Of a DNA stretch of 64,000 nucleotides, positions 38,943 through 48,886 are shown piece by piece (positions within the stretch are counted from its first letter, which is position 1; each line of letters opens with the position of its first letter). Position numbers and translations under genes: made by a program. This DNA is from Thiohalobacter thiocyanaticus (GTDB lineage Bacteria; Pseudomonadota; Gammaproteobacteria; Thiohalobacterales; Thiohalobacteraceae): assembly GCF_003932505.1 (NCBI RefSeq), contig NZ_QZMU01000001.1:62001-126000 (forward strand), written 5' to 3'. The notes below the pieces were generated by a model that saw only the letters and a list, made by a program, of their open reading frames with translations, was not told where the DNA came from and did not search any database.

Positions 38943-39574
38943 GCCGGCTCCTGGAAATCAGTGTCGGCCTCGCGCTCACCCTGCATCACCTCGACCATCT
39001 TCATGGCCTCCTCCTCCATGCGCACCACCAGCATGTCGACCTTGCCGCGGAAGTAGCGATAGAACATCAGGCTGGGAATGGCCACGGTCAGGCCGGCGGC
39101 GGTCGTGATCAGGGCCTCGGAGATGCCGCCGGCGAGCACGCCGGGGTCGCCCACGCCCTGGGTGGTGATGACCGAGAACACCTTGATCATGCCGATCACC
39201 GTGCCCAGCAGGCCCAGCAGCGGGGTGATGGCGGCGATGGTGCCCAGGGTGTTGAGGTAGCGTTCCAGCTCCAGCGCGGCATGACGGCCGGTGTCCTGGA
39301 TCGCTTCCAGCATGATCTCGCGTTCATGATGACGGTTGACCAGGCCGGCGGCGAGGATGCGCCCCATGGGCGAGCCGGTGCGCAGGGAATGAATGTGCAC
39401 ATTGTCCAGCTGCTGATCGCGGATCCAGGTCCAGACCCGGGCGACCAGATGGCGCGGTACCACCCGGCGCACCCGCAGCATCCACAGACGCTCCCCGATG
39501 ATCGCCAGGGCGATGACCGAGCAGGCAATGATGGGCAGCATCAGCCAGCCGCCGGCTTTGACCAGTTCCAGCAC
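38939..39574 (-). CDS. exbB: ExbB/TolQ-type proton channel protein
   Basis: 211-aa MotA/TolQ/ExbB family protein with three membrane helices (~8-28, ~108-135, ~155-178). TLGTIAAITPLLGLLGTVIGMI is the family signature. The GTG at 39574 (VLELVKAGGW) with GAGGG seven bases upstream is taken as start; upstream codons extend the frame but look non-coding. It overlaps exbD by four bases. Confidence 0.9.
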   Translation of the reverse strand: MLELVKAGGWLMLPIIACSVIALAIIGERLWMLRVRRVVPRHLVARVWTWIRDQQLDNVHIHSLRTGSPMGRILAAGLVNRHHEREIMLEAIQDTGRHAALELERYLNTLGTIAAITPLLGLLGTVIGMIKVFSVITTQGVGDPGVLAGGISEALITTAAGLTVAIPSLMFYRYFRGKVDMLVVRMEEEAMKMVEVMQGEREADTDFQEPA

Positions 39575-39638
39575 GTCGCGTCCCTCGCAGGGTTTCCGTA
39601 AACCCGTCGTATGATACGGATTCGCGTCCGGGCGTGCA

Positions 39639-41963
39639 TCATTGCCGGTCACAGTCGGGATCCGGTCGGTGCCACAGGCGCCGGGCGCGTTCACGGTAGC
39701 TGGAAACGGCCGCCCGTGCGTCCGGGCTGTCCAGTTGCAGGTGTAGCGCGCCGGTACAGCCGCTGACCCGCTGTTCCGCGCCCCGGGTCCGATAGCGGGC
39801 GCGGATGTCGGGATGCGGAAAACCGTAGCGATTGGCCCGTCCGGCCGGGTGGATGACCAGGTCCGGCGCCACCGCGCGGATGAAGGCCGGCGTCGAGGAG
39901 GTGCGGCTGCCGTGATGCGGGCTGACCAGCACGTCGGCCCGCAGGTCGGTGCCGTGACGGCGCAGCAGGGCGTACTCGGCTGCGGCCTCGATGTCGCCCG
40001 GCAGCAGCAGCCGGGCGCCGCCGGCGGTCTCGATCAGCAGGACGCAGGAGGCGTCGTTGCGCCCTGCCCCGTCATCCGCCGGGTGCAGGATGCGAAAGCG
40101 CACGCCGTCCCGGGTCCAGGCCTGGCCGTCGCGGCAGGGACGGGCATCCGGGGCCGGGGCCGGCGGGTCGCTGTACAGAACCCGCGCCGGCGCGTAGGCC
40201 TCGATGAGCGAGCCGGCGCCGCCGCTGTGGTCGTTGTCGCCGTGGCTGACGATGAGTGTATCCACCGCCGTCCTGCCCTCCGCCCGCAGGAACGGCACCA
40301 GCACCGCCGCGCCGGTATCCAGCCCCGAGGCGAAGCGCGGGCCGGTGTCATAGACCAGGGTATGCTGACGGGTGCGAATCACCACCGCCAGGCCCTGGCC
40401 CACGTCCAGCACATCCACCCAGGCCGTGCCCGGCGGCGGCCGCGCTGCCGGGTACAGGAGCAGTGGCAGGATCAGCAGCGCCCAGAGCCCCCGGCGCCAG
40501 GGCCGTCCGCTCCAGACCAGGAGGCCCAGCACGCCGGCCAGGGCCGGGACCACTGTCCACAGCGGCCGGGCCAGGTGGAGTTCCGCCAGCGGGACGGCCG
40601 CCAGCCGGCCCAGCAGCCATTCGAGTGCCGTATAGGCCAGCCCGGCCAGGGCCCAGAGGCCCTCCGCCGGGCCGGGTGCGGGCGCGAATAGCGCAACCCC
40701 GAGCAGGGTCAGGGGGACCACCACCAGGCTGACCCAGGGAATGGCGACAAGATTGGCCAGGGGAGAGAGCCAGGCGGCGGTATGAAAGCTCAGAACGGTC
40801 AGCGGCATCAGCCCGAGACTGAGCAGCAACTGGGCCTGAATCAGCCGCCAGCCGCGCCCCGCGGCCGAAGCCGCCGGCGGGGTCCGGCGCAGGCGCAGGT
40901 AGAACAGCACCAGCAGCAGCACCGCCCCGAACGACAGCCAGAAGCCGCTGCCCAGCACCGCCAGCGGGTCGTGCAACAGCACCAGGATCAGGGCCAGTCC
41001 GAGGGTGTTCAGCGGATGGACCTGACGCTGCAGCCAGACGGCGGTACAGGCCAGCCAGATCATGATCAGGGCCCGCTGGGTGGGGATGGAGAAGCCGGCC
41101 AGGGCGGCATAGCCCAGGGCCCCGGCCATGGCTGCCAGGGCGCCGGCCCGCGGCGCGGCCAACAGCTGCACCAGGGCGGGAGAGAGCCCCCACGACAGCC
41201 GGAGCAGACCGAAGCAGAGTCCGGCGACCAGGCCCACATGCAGGCCGGAGATGGCCATCAGGTGACTGGTGCCGGTGACCCGGAACAGGTCCCACTGGGC
41301 GTCCGTCAGCCCATGGCGGGCCCCGAGCGCCAGCGCCAGGATGACCTCCCCGCCCGGCCGCGACAGCACCCGGTCCTCGAAGGCCCGGTGCAGACCCCGG
41401 CGCCAGGCCGCCGGCCGGTACCAGGCCGGTTCGGCCAGCCGCTCGCCGGCCTGATCCCGGACATAGCCGGTGGCGCCGATGCGCTGGCGGAACAGCCAGG
41501 CCTCGTAATCGAAGCCGCCCGGGTTGCGAAAACTCCAGGGCGGCTTCAGCCGCACCCGCACCCGCCAGCGCTCCCCCACCCGCGGGCGCTGCTGCGGGTC
41601 ATACCAGCTCAAGCGCAGGCGCTGCGGGAACGCTACAGGGAGAGGACCGTCCACGCGACCCTCGACACGGAAGGGAAAACGCAGCACCCGCTGCCCCCGC
41701 GCGGGGATATCATCGACAACACCGACCAGGGTGATATCTTCGCCTTCCAGCGCCGGCGGCAGCTGCGACTGCAATTGCGCGGCGGCCTGCCACCAGAAAC
41801 CGGCCAGGCCGGCCAGGGCGGCAGCCAGATACAGATGTCGGCGAAACAGGCTGAACAGCAGGGCCGCGGCGAGCGCCCAGGCCCAGAGCGGATCGGGCAG
41901 GCGGCTGAAACACAACGGCAGGCACAGGGTGCCGCCGAGAAAGGCGATGGCATAGCGATACAT
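39639..41963 (-). CDS. comEC: DNA uptake channel ComEC/Rec2
   Basis: 774-aa inner-membrane protein of natural transformation. An N-terminal helical pair and an OB-fold-like region (~50-150) precede the Competence domain with many helices (~190-490, including SGLHVGLVAGL), followed by a metallo-beta-lactamase-like domain with SHGDNDHSGG and SPHHGSRTSS, which degrades the non-transported strand. Length is typical. It is upstream of exbB with a 64-base gap, the standard location. Confidence 0.93.
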   Translation of the reverse strand: MYRYAIAFLGGTLCLPLCFSRLPDPLWAWALAAALLFSLFRRHLYLAAALAGLAGFWWQAAAQLQSQLPPALEGEDITLVGVVDDIPARGQRVLRFPFRVEGRVDGPLPVAFPQRLRLSWYDPQQRPRVGERWRVRVRLKPPWSFRNPGGFDYEAWLFRQRIGATGYVRDQAGERLAEPAWYRPAAWRRGLHRAFEDRVLSRPGGEVILALALGARHGLTDAQWDLFRVTGTSHLMAISGLHVGLVAGLCFGLLRLSWGLSPALVQLLAAPRAGALAAMAGALGYAALAGFSIPTQRALIMIWLACTAVWLQRQVHPLNTLGLALILVLLHDPLAVLGSGFWLSFGAVLLLVLFYLRLRRTPPAASAAGRGWRLIQAQLLLSLGLMPLTVLSFHTAAWLSPLANLVAIPWVSLVVVPLTLLGVALFAPAPGPAEGLWALAGLAYTALEWLLGRLAAVPLAELHLARPLWTVVPALAGVLGLLVWSGRPWRRGLWALLILPLLLYPAARPPPGTAWVDVLDVGQGLAVVIRTRQHTLVYDTGPRFASGLDTGAAVLVPFLRAEGRTAVDTLIVSHGDNDHSGGAGSLIEAYAPARVLYSDPPAPAPDARPCRDGQAWTRDGVRFRILHPADDGAGRNDASCVLLIETAGGARLLLPGDIEAAAEYALLRRHGTDLRADVLVSPHHGSRTSSTPAFIRAVAPDLVIHPAGRANRYGFPHPDIRARYRTRGAEQRVSGCTGALHLQLDSPDARAAVSSYRERARRLWHRPDPDCDRQ

Positions 41964-42033
41964 GTTCGTCCCTGAACACGGTAACCAGGTTTATTGACGG
42001 CACCGGCTTCCCTGCCGGTATGGCGCACAGGAC

Positions 42034-42570
42034 ATGCCCAGACACCTTATCAGAAAATACCTGCCGGATGCGGTCAAGCTGCGCGAGCACCCGCAGCTGC
42101 GCCGCTTCGGCTGCAGGTTGCAGGATCCGAACCTGTGGCATCTGAACCGGCGCTCGATTTCGGGCGCGGTGGCGCTGGGCCTGTTCTGCGCCCTGCTGCC
42201 GATACCGGGCCAGCTGCTGCTGGGCGCGCTGCTGGCCATCTGGCTGCGGGTCAACCTGCCCGCCACCCTGCTGCTGGTATTCAGCACCAATCCCCTGACC
42301 ATACCGCCGGTGTTCTACTCCACCTACCGTCTGGGTGCCTGGCTGCTGGACCGGCCGGCAATGCGGCTCGATTTCAGTCTGTCCTGGGAGACGCTGCATA
42401 CCCTGGGCCAGGTATGGCAGCCGCTGGTGCTGGGCAGCCTGATCGCCGGCGTGCTGGCGGCGGCCCTGGGCTATGCCAGCGTGCGGTTGTTATGGCGCCT
42501 GTATGTCATTCGCCGCTATCGGCGTAAAAAAACGTTAGGTTCCAGGTGCCAGGGCCGAGGGGAGTTGTAG
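42034..42570 (+). CDS. DUF2062 membrane protein
   Basis: 178-aa integral membrane protein of the DUF2062 family. The conserved core is RRSISGAVALGLFCALLPIPGQ and NPLTIPPVFY, followed by two helices. The C-terminus is basic. Divergent from comEC, as in many gammaproteobacteria. Function unknown. It ends inside a palindrome shared with the convergent lolD. Confidence 0.85.
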   Translation: MPRHLIRKYLPDAVKLREHPQLRRFGCRLQDPNLWHLNRRSISGAVALGLFCALLPIPGQLLLGALLAIWLRVNLPATLLLVFSTNPLTIPPVFYSTYRLGAWLLDRPAMRLDFSLSWETLHTLGQVWQPLVLGSLIAGVLAAALGYASVRLLWRLYVIRRYRRKKTLGSRCQGRGEL

Positions 42571-42607
42571 GATGGGTGAAGGCGCTGTGCGCCGTACCCC
42601 ATCCTAC
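42567..42607. repeat. GTAGGATGGG palindrome between convergent genes
   Basis: GTAGGATGGG..CCCATCCTAC with GGCGCTGTGCGCC inside forms a long hairpin spanning both stop regions of DUF2062 and lolD. It belongs to the GTAGGTCGGGTT-like repeat class and could terminate both genes. Confidence 0.7.
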
Positions 42608-43299
42608 TCTCCCTCGTACCTGACCTTCCCGTCGACCAGCTCCACCACCCGGTCCATGCGTGCAGCCAGGGTGGGGTCGTGGGTGACGATCACGAAACTG
42701 ATGCCGAATTCCCGATTGAGATCCAGCATCAGGCCATAGACCTCCTCGGCCGTGGCGCGGTCCAGGTTACCGGTCGGCTCGTCGGCCAGCACGCAGCGCG
42801 GCCGGGTGACCAGGGCACGGGCCAGGGCCGCGCGCTGGCGTTCGCCGCCGGAAAGCTCGCCCGGTTTGTGCCGCAGCCTGTCGCCCAGTCCCACCCCTGA
42901 CAGCAGCCGTGCGGCCTGGTCGCGGGCCGTACGCACCGACTCGCCGCGGATCAGCAGCGGCATGGCGACATTCTCCAGGGCGCTGAACTCGGGCAGCAGG
43001 TGATGGAACTGGTAGACGAAGCCCAGGGCCCGGTTGCGCAGCAGTCCGCGCTGGCGGTCGCTCAGGGCATTGATTGGCTGACCGTCCACCCGGATCTCGC
43101 CGGCCGTGGGGATGTCCAGCCCACCGAGCAGATGCAGCAGGGTGCTCTTGCCGCTGCCGGAGGCGCCGACCACGGCCAGCCGCTCGCCCGGCGCCACGCT
43201 GAGATCCACGCCGCGCAGCACCTCCACCCGGTACTGGCCCTGGATGAAGGTCTTGGCCAGATTGCGGCACTCGACCGCCGGTATAGCTGCTTCACTCAT
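42604..43299 (-). CDS. lolD: Lipoprotein-releasing ABC ATPase LolD
   Basis: 231-aa cytoplasmic ATPase of the LolCDE complex that extracts lipoproteins from the inner membrane. Walker A is GASGSGKST, the signature [15 protein letters not shown], and Walker [10 protein letters not shown]; the H-loop is VTHD. The start overlaps the lolC-type gene stop by eight bases. Confidence 0.95.
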   Translation of the reverse strand: MSEAAIPAVECRNLAKTFIQGQYRVEVLRGVDLSVAPGERLAVVGASGSGKSTLLHLLGGLDIPTAGEIRVDGQPINALSDRQRGLLRNRALGFVYQFHHLLPEFSALENVAMPLLIRGESVRTARDQAARLLSGVGLGDRLRHKPGELSGGERQRAALARALVTRPRCVLADEPTGNLDRATAEEVYGLMLDLNREFGISFVIVTHDPTLAARMDRVVELVDGKVRYEGE

Positions 43300-44539
43300 A
43301 ACGCAACGCCTCCGCCGGCTGGGTGCGGGAGGCCCGCCAGGCCGGATACAGGGTGGCGAGCAGGCTCAGCAGGAAGGCCACCGAGCTGATGTGCCAGACA
43401 TCTGGCCAGTTCAGGTCCGACGGCAGGTCGCTGATGTAATAGACGTCGGCCGGCAGGAATTCGACCTGGAACAAGCGCTCGATGGCCGGCACCAGGGTCT
43501 CCACGTTCAACGCCAGGCCGATGCCGCCGGCCATGCCCAGCAGGGTGCCGAGCACACCGATGACCAGGCCCTGGATGGTGAAGATGGCCATCACCGAGCC
43601 CGGGGTCGAACCCAGGGTGCGCAGGATGGCGATATCGGACTGCTTGTCGGTGACCACCATCACCAGGGTGGACACGATATTGAAGGCCGCCACCGCCACG
43701 ATCAGGGCCAGGATCACGAACATGACCCGCTTTTCGGTCTGGATGGCGCGGAAGAAGTTGTGATGCTCGCGGGTCCAGTCGGACAGCCGGTAGCGCACCG
43801 GCAGCTGCGTGGACAGCTCATGCACCACCCGCTTGACCTCGAACAGGTCGCGCAGCTTGAGCCGCACCCCGCTGACCTGGTCGTTCAGCCGGAACAGCTT
43901 CGCCGCATCCTGCATGTGCACCAGGGCCACGCCGCGGTCGTATTCATACATGCCCACCTCGAACAGGCCGACCACGGTGAAGCGCCGCAGCCGCGGCAGC
44001 GCGCCGGCAACCGTCACCGTGGCCTGCGGGCTGATGACGGTGATGCGATCGCCGACCCGCACGCCCATGCTGTAGGCCAGCTCGCTGCCCAGCACGATGC
44101 CGTATTCACCGGGCCGCAGATCTTCCAGCCGGCCCAGCTTCATGTGCGCGCCGACGTCCGAGACCGCCCCTTCCTGCCCGGGGAGGATACCCCTCAGCAT
44201 GGCACCGCTGACCCGCTCGTTCAGCGCCAGCATCGCCTCGCCGCGGACGAAGGGTGCGGCGCCCACCACGTCGGGATGCTGCGTGACCGTTTGCATGATA
44301 CCTTGCCAGTCGTCGATACCGCCGCCGGCGGAGGTCACCGTGGCGTGCGATGCCATGCCCAGGATGCGGGTACGCAACTCGTTTTCGAAGCCGTTCATCA
44401 CCGACAGCACCGTGATCAGCGCGGTCACGCCCAGCGCGATGCCCAGGATGGAAACCAGCGAGATGAAGGAGATGAAATGATTGCGGCGCTTGGCGCGGGT
44501 ATAGCGCAGCCCGATGAAGATTTCGTAGGGGCGAAACAT
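43292..44539 (-). CDS. lolC: Lipoprotein-releasing permease LolC/LolE
   Basis: 415-aa inner-membrane permease with four helices: one near residue 25-50 and three after ~265, around a large periplasmic domain. The N-terminal [17 protein letters not shown] and [18 protein letters not shown] are family hallmarks. Only one permease gene is next to lolD; the family LolF-type homodimeric arrangement or a second gene elsewhere is possible. The open frame extends 23 codons upstream; ATG 44539 matches homologues. Confidence 0.93.
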   Translation of the reverse strand: MFRPYEIFIGLRYTRAKRRNHFISFISLVSILGIALGVTALITVLSVMNGFENELRTRILGMASHATVTSAGGGIDDWQGIMQTVTQHPDVVGAAPFVRGEAMLALNERVSGAMLRGILPGQEGAVSDVGAHMKLGRLEDLRPGEYGIVLGSELAYSMGVRVGDRITVISPQATVTVAGALPRLRRFTVVGLFEVGMYEYDRGVALVHMQDAAKLFRLNDQVSGVRLKLRDLFEVKRVVHELSTQLPVRYRLSDWTREHHNFFRAIQTEKRVMFVILALIVAVAAFNIVSTLVMVVTDKQSDIAILRTLGSTPGSVMAIFTIQGLVIGVLGTLLGMAGGIGLALNVETLVPAIERLFQVEFLPADVYYISDLPSDLNWPDVWHISSVAFLLSLLATLYPAWRASRTQPAEALRYE

Positions 44540-44606
44540 GCGCGGATTAAACCACACTTCGGCGCAATTGCGAATCGTGTCAGCCGACGTGGCTGAAGGT
44601 GCCGGC

Positions 44607-45257
44607 ATGAATCATCCGCGTGACGGCCGTCTCAAACAGATCGCCCTCGGTGTGGGGCTGGTCATCGCCCTGCTCTGGTGCCTGCATGCGGTTCATACGT
44701 TTTTCGACTGGCCGGCCCAGCGCCTGGGCGTGCTTCCGCGTGAAATCACGGGTCTGCCCGGTATCCTGACCGCGCCCTGGATCCACGGTTCCTGGTCGCA
44801 CCTGGCGGTGAACACGCCGGCCCTGTTCCTGCTGCTGGTGGTCAGTCTGTACCGCTATCCCCGGGCCAGCCGACTGGCCCTGCCGGCGATCTATCTGCTG
44901 TCCGGGCTGGGCGTGTGGCTGTTCGGCCGCGACAGCTTCCATATCGGCGCCAGCGGCCTGACCCATGGACTGATGTTCTTCATCTTCGCCAGCGGGGTGA
45001 TCCGGCGCGACCGCAGTGCCATGGCGCTGTCCATGCTGGTGTTCTTTCTTTATGGCGGCATGATCTGGGGTGTGTTTCCGCTCGCGCCCGGCATCTCCTT
45101 CGAGTACCACCTGTTCGGTGCACTCAGCGGTCTGCTGGCCGCCTTCGCCCTGCGCCGGCGCGATCCGGTCGAACGGCGGCGTTACAGCTGGGAGCTGGAA
45201 GAGGAAGATGAAGTGCAGGAGAAATCCGGCAGCGGGGAAGACGAACGGCGGCCGTGA
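44607..45257 (+). CDS. Rhomboid-family intramembrane protease
   Basis: 216-aa membrane protein with six likely helices. Rhomboid features are visible: WIHGSWSHLAVNTPAL (His and Asn of the active-site region), the nucleophile in GASG (HIGASGLTHG) and the catalytic His in EYHLFGALSG. The C-terminal ~40 residues are charged and cytosolic. It is divergent from lolC with 67 bases between the starts. Substrates unknown. Confidence 0.9.
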   Translation: MNHPRDGRLKQIALGVGLVIALLWCLHAVHTFFDWPAQRLGVLPREITGLPGILTAPWIHGSWSHLAVNTPALFLLLVVSLYRYPRASRLALPAIYLLSGLGVWLFGRDSFHIGASGLTHGLMFFIFASGVIRRDRSAMALSMLVFFLYGGMIWGVFPLAPGISFEYHLFGALSGLLAAFALRRRDPVERRRYSWELEEEDEVQEKSGSGEDERRP

Positions 45258-45277
45258 CCGTCAGGGGCGCTTACCGA

Positions 45278-46162
45278 TCACTTTTCCACCAGCCAGACCG
45301 TCGCCCGGCGGTTGCCGGCGGGGTTGTCCGGGTCCAGTTGCCAGCGTTCACCATAACCGCGGATCTCGATACGGCCGGCCGGGATGCCGCGCCGGGTGAG
45401 GTAGTCACGCACCGCCCGGGCCCGTGCCAGCGAAACCTTCTCATTGGCCCAGGCCGCCCCGCTGCTGTCGGTATGACCGGCGACCACGATACGGGCAACA
45501 CCGCCGCGGCTGGCCTTATACCGGCGGATGGCGGGCTCCAGGGCGCGCCGGGCCAGGTAGCTCAGACGGGTTGAATTGCTGTCGAAGCTCACGCTGTATT
45601 CGCCTGTCGGCATGAAGTCCAGCTGCATGACGCCGGCCAGGCAGCGCTGGAATTCGGGCAGGGCGTTGCGCAGCCGCACCGCCGGGACGGTGACCACCAG
45701 CGGTTCGGCTGCCGCCTGTTCCGGCTGCCAGTCCAGCCGGGTGAAGCGGCCCTGTTCCAGTTCGTGCAGCAGCGTGCGCACCGCCCCACCCTGCAGGTCG
45801 AGCGGCTGCATGGCGCTGGCGACCCGTACGCTGCCGATATCCCTGGCCCCGCCGTCGTGCTGCCAGGGCGCGGGCGTGGAATGGATGCTGACCCGGGAGT
45901 AATCGGACACCGCCATCGGCACCCGCACCTGGAACCGCATCGGTTCGGCCCAGTGCTGGACGAAGCGCACCGTGCCGAAGCCCGGTACCTCGTGGCTGAG
46001 CGCACAGCTGCGACTGCCGGCCTCGACCCGCCAGTCGGCGGTTTCGAAATCGGCCTGGTAGTGGCGTGGCGCGATCTGGGCCAGGGCGGAACCGGCAACC
46101 AGGCCCAGTACCAGACCCAGGGCCGTGTTCCGGCAGCGGTGTGCGGACAGGGTGCTGTTCAT
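45278..46162 (-). CDS. MotY-like OmpA-domain periplasmic protein
   Basis: About 294 aa. A signal peptide (MNSTLSAHRC.. to SALA) precedes an N-terminal beta domain like that of MotY (HYQADFETADWRVE) and a C-terminal OmpA/MotB peptidoglycan-binding domain with VAGHTDSSGAAWANEKVSLARA and RIEIRGYGE. MotY stabilises the stator of sodium-driven flagella; no flagellar genes are here, so a stator role is inference. ATG 46162 is chosen at the signal peptide; the frame stays open much further upstream. Confidence 0.8.
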   Translation of the reverse strand: MNSTLSAHRCRNTALGLVLGLVAGSALAQIAPRHYQADFETADWRVEAGSRSCALSHEVPGFGTVRFVQHWAEPMRFQVRVPMAVSDYSRVSIHSTPAPWQHDGGARDIGSVRVASAMQPLDLQGGAVRTLLHELEQGRFTRLDWQPEQAAAEPLVVTVPAVRLRNALPEFQRCLAGVMQLDFMPTGEYSVSFDSNSTRLSYLARRALEPAIRRYKASRGGVARIVVAGHTDSSGAAWANEKVSLARARAVRDYLTRRGIPAGRIEIRGYGERWQLDPDNPAGNRRATVWLVEK

Positions 46163-46289
46163 GCTCAGTATGTCGGCATCCCGGGCCCGGACTTTACCGC
46201 CGCTCTGCACCCGGCGGCCGTCCAGATTCGCATTCATGGGGGGCCGTGATATAGTTGCCGCAAAACCTGCTTTGCAAGGAGATTCAACC

Positions 46290-46574
46290 ATGTACCGGTT
46301 TCCGTCCCTGTTCGCCGTCCTGGTCCTGGCGCTGACCGCCCTGCCGCTGCAGGCCGAGGTGCTGCTGATCGATACCGTCGCGGACAGCGCCGCGGTCCCG
46401 ACCCCGGCGCGGGGAACGAGCATGGAAACCGTGCGCAGCCGCTTCGGCGAGCCGCGCGAGGCCCTGCCCGCCGTCGGCGAGCCGCCCATCACCCGCTGGT
46501 CATACCCGGATTTCACCGTCTATTTCGAGCACGATCGCGTCATTCACGCGGTCGTGCGCCGCGATCAGCGCTGA
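46290..46574 (+). CDS. Small secreted protein with BamE-like repeat motif
   Basis: 94 aa with a signal peptide (MYRFPSLFAVLVLALTALPLQA). The mature part has METVRSRFGEPREALPAVG and ITRWSYPDFTVYFEHDRVIHAVV, a short alpha-beta-beta pattern like SmpA/BamE domains. AAGGAG lies a few bases before the ATG. It precedes the agmatine deiminase by 16 bases but need not share its function. Confidence 0.72.
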   Translation: MYRFPSLFAVLVLALTALPLQAEVLLIDTVADSAAVPTPARGTSMETVRSRFGEPREALPAVGEPPITRWSYPDFTVYFEHDRVIHAVVRRDQR

Positions 46575-46590
46575 TATTTCCTCTCTGCGC

Positions 46591-47646
46591 ATGACCCGAC
46601 CCTATCTTCCGCCCGAATGGGCACCCCAGGATGCGGTCATGCTGACCTGGCCGCATTATCACGGCGACTGGGCCGCTCACATCGATGAAGTCGATGCCCT
46701 GTTCGCGCGCCTGGCCTGCGAGATCGCCCGGCGCGAAACCGTGCTCATCGCCTGCCACGACGACGAACACCGCGCCCATGTGGCCGATCTGCTGATGCAT
46801 TCCTGCGCCGATCTCAACCGGGTCGAGCTCTATGTCGCCGCCTCCAACGACAGCTGGGTCCGGGACCACGGCCCCGTCACCGTACAGCAGGACGGGCGCG
46901 CGGTGCTGCTCGATTTCGTCTTCAACGGCTGGGGCGGCAAGTATCCGGCCGAACTCGACAACCGGGTCACGCGCCGGCTGGCCGAGGCCGGCGCCTTCGG
47001 CAACACCCCGGTGGAACCGGTCGATCTGGTGCTGGAAGGCGGCAGCATCGAGGTCGACGGCGCCGGCAGCCTGCTGACGACCGTTTCCTGTCTGCTCAGT
47101 CCCGGACGCAATCCGGGCCTGGGCCGTTTCGAACTCGAGGAGCGGCTGCGCCGCCACCTGGGCGTGGAGCGCATCCTGTGGCTGGAGCACGGCGCGCTGG
47201 AGGGCGACGACACCGACGGCCACATCGACACCCTCGCCCGCTTCTGCAATGACCACACCATCGCCCATGTGCAGTGCGAGGATCCGGCCGACACTCACTA
47301 TGTGCCGCTGCAGGCCATGCAGCGCGAACTCGAGGCCCTGCGCCGCCCCGACGGCAGTCCCTACGAACTGATCCCCCTGCCCCTCCCGGCCGCGATTCAT
47401 GATGCCGAGGGGCGGCGCCTGCCCGCCACCTATGCCAATTTCCTGATCCTCAACCAGGCCGTGCTGGTGCCGGTCTACGGCGACCCGCTGGATGATCTCG
47501 CCTGCGACCGCCTGGCCACCGCCTTTCCCGAGCGCGAGCTGGTCGCGCTGGACTGCCGCCCCTTGATCCGCCAGTACGGCAGCCTGCATTGTGTGACCAT
47601 GCAACTGCCAGGCGGAGTCCTGGACGGGACAGGTACCCGGGCATGA
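46591..47646 (+). CDS. aguA: Agmatine deiminase
   Basis: Converts agmatine to N-carbamoylputrescine, 351 aa, peptidylarginine-deiminase fold. Catalytic features: NDSWVRDHGPV, EGGSIEVDG, DDTDGHIDTLARF with the active His, and the nucleophile Cys334 in GSLHCVTMQLP. The stop overlaps the aguB start as ATGA. Together they form a two-step arginine-derived route to putrescine. Confidence 0.93.
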   Translation: MTRPYLPPEWAPQDAVMLTWPHYHGDWAAHIDEVDALFARLACEIARRETVLIACHDDEHRAHVADLLMHSCADLNRVELYVAASNDSWVRDHGPVTVQQDGRAVLLDFVFNGWGGKYPAELDNRVTRRLAEAGAFGNTPVEPVDLVLEGGSIEVDGAGSLLTTVSCLLSPGRNPGLGRFELEERLRRHLGVERILWLEHGALEGDDTDGHIDTLARFCNDHTIAHVQCEDPADTHYVPLQAMQRELEALRRPDGSPYELIPLPLPAAIHDAEGRRLPATYANFLILNQAVLVPVYGDPLDDLACDRLATAFPERELVALDCRPLIRQYGSLHCVTMQLPGGVLDGTGTRA

Positions 47647-48527
47647 CGAAGACGCTCACAGTCGGGCTGGTGCAGGCCGCCTGCGGTGAGGACACGGCCG
47701 CCAATCTGGACACCATGGTCCAGGGCGTGCGGGATGCCGCCGCGCGCGGCGCGCGGCTGGTGCTGCTGCAGGAACTGCACAACAGCCGTTACTTCTGCGT
47801 GACCGAGGAGGCGCGGCATTTCGATCTGGCCGAACCGATCCCCGGGCCGAGCAGCGAACGGCTGGCTGCCCTGGCCGCCGAACTCGGCGTGGTTATCGTC
47901 GCCTCCCTGTTCGAACGCCGCGCCGCCGGCCTGTATCACAACACCGCCGTGGTGCTGGACGCCGACGGCCGCCTGGCCGGGCGCTACCGCAAGATGCATA
48001 TCCCCGATGATCCCGGCTATTACGAGAAGTTCTACTTCACTCCGGGCGATCTCGGGTTCGAGCCCATCGACACCGCGCTCGGCCGGCTGGGCGTGCTGGT
48101 GTGCTGGGACCAGTGGTATCCGGAGGCCGCGCGCCTGATGGCCCTGGCCGGGGCCGAGCTGCTGCTCTATCCCACCGCCATCGGCTGGGACCCCGACGAC
48201 ACGCCGGACGAGCAGCAGCGTCAGCGCGAGGCCTGGGAGACCGTCCAGCGCGCCCACGCCGTGGCCAACGGCCTGCCGGTGCTGGCCTGCAACCGGGTCG
48301 GCTTCGAGCCCGACCCCTCAGGTCAGACTGCCGGCAGCCGCTTCTGGGGCAGCAGTTTCGTCGCCGGCCCCCAGGGTGAGGTCCTGGCCCGGGCCGGTGA
48401 GGACGCCGAAACCCTGGTCGTCGACATCGACCTGTCACGCAGCGAGCAGGTGCGCCGCGTCTGGCCCTACCTGCGCGACCGGCGCATCGATGCCTATGGG
48501 GATATCGTCAAGCGGTATCGGGATTGA
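47643..48527 (+). CDS. aguB: N-carbamoylputrescine amidase
   Basis: Nitrilase-family amidase, 294 aa, releasing putrescine, CO2 and ammonia. The triad is Glu44 (LLQELHNS), Lys117 (YRKMHIPDD) and Cys154 (VLVCWDQWYPEA). YEKFYFTPGDLGF and YPTAIGWDP fit the AguB subfamily. It overlaps aguA by four bases. Confidence 0.95.
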   Translation: MTKTLTVGLVQAACGEDTAANLDTMVQGVRDAAARGARLVLLQELHNSRYFCVTEEARHFDLAEPIPGPSSERLAALAAELGVVIVASLFERRAAGLYHNTAVVLDADGRLAGRYRKMHIPDDPGYYEKFYFTPGDLGFEPIDTALGRLGVLVCWDQWYPEAARLMALAGAELLLYPTAIGWDPDDTPDEQQRQREAWETVQRAHAVANGLPVLACNRVGFEPDPSGQTAGSRFWGSSFVAGPQGEVLARAGEDAETLVVDIDLSRSEQVRRVWPYLRDRRIDAYGDIVKRYRD

Positions 48528-48544
48528 GCTGTGGCGGGATAAAT

Positions 48545-48668
48545 GCAGAGGGCGCAAAGACGCGGAGGCGCAGAGGAATATCAAGTGATGTAGGTTGGGC
48601 TGAGCGCAGGCGAAGCCCGACAGGGGATACGTCAGGAGTGTTGGGCTTCCTGCGTCAGCCCAACCTAC
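48545..48668. repeat. Dispersed repeats after aguB
   Basis: AAATGCAGAGGGCGCAAAG (~48541) is related to the CGCAGAG motif near 4517. Bases 48590-48668 are a palindrome, GTAGGTTGGGCTGAGCGCAGG..CCTGCGTCAGCCCAACCTAC, with an inner stem. Confidence 0.7.
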
Positions 48669-48693
48669 ATTCTGTTCTGAATATACGATTGTC

Positions 48694-48866
48694 CGTCATT
48701 CCCGCGCAGGCGGGAATCCAGTAACCGCTGTGGTCAATGGATTCCCGCCTGCGCGGGAATGACGGGAAAAATGAGTCCGGATGGCAGAAAGAAGTTTTCT
48801 CAGCCTTGATGTTCCTTTGCGTTTCCGCGTTTCCGCGTCTCCGCGTCTCCGCGTCCTCTGCGTTAC
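48694..48866. repeat. Dispersed CGTCAT repeat plus GCG-rich tandem
   Basis: CGTCATTCCCGCGCAGGCG..CGCGGGAATGACG at 48694-48764, then TTTGCGTTTCCGCGTTTCCGCGTCTCCGCG, a degenerate 8-base tandem (TTTCCGCG/TCTCCGCG, ~48815-48860) ending in the CTCTGCGTT motif. The whole 360-base gap between aguB and bioA is repeats, with no gene. Confidence 0.7.
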
Positions 48867-48886
48867 CCATCACCCAGGCCTGAAAC

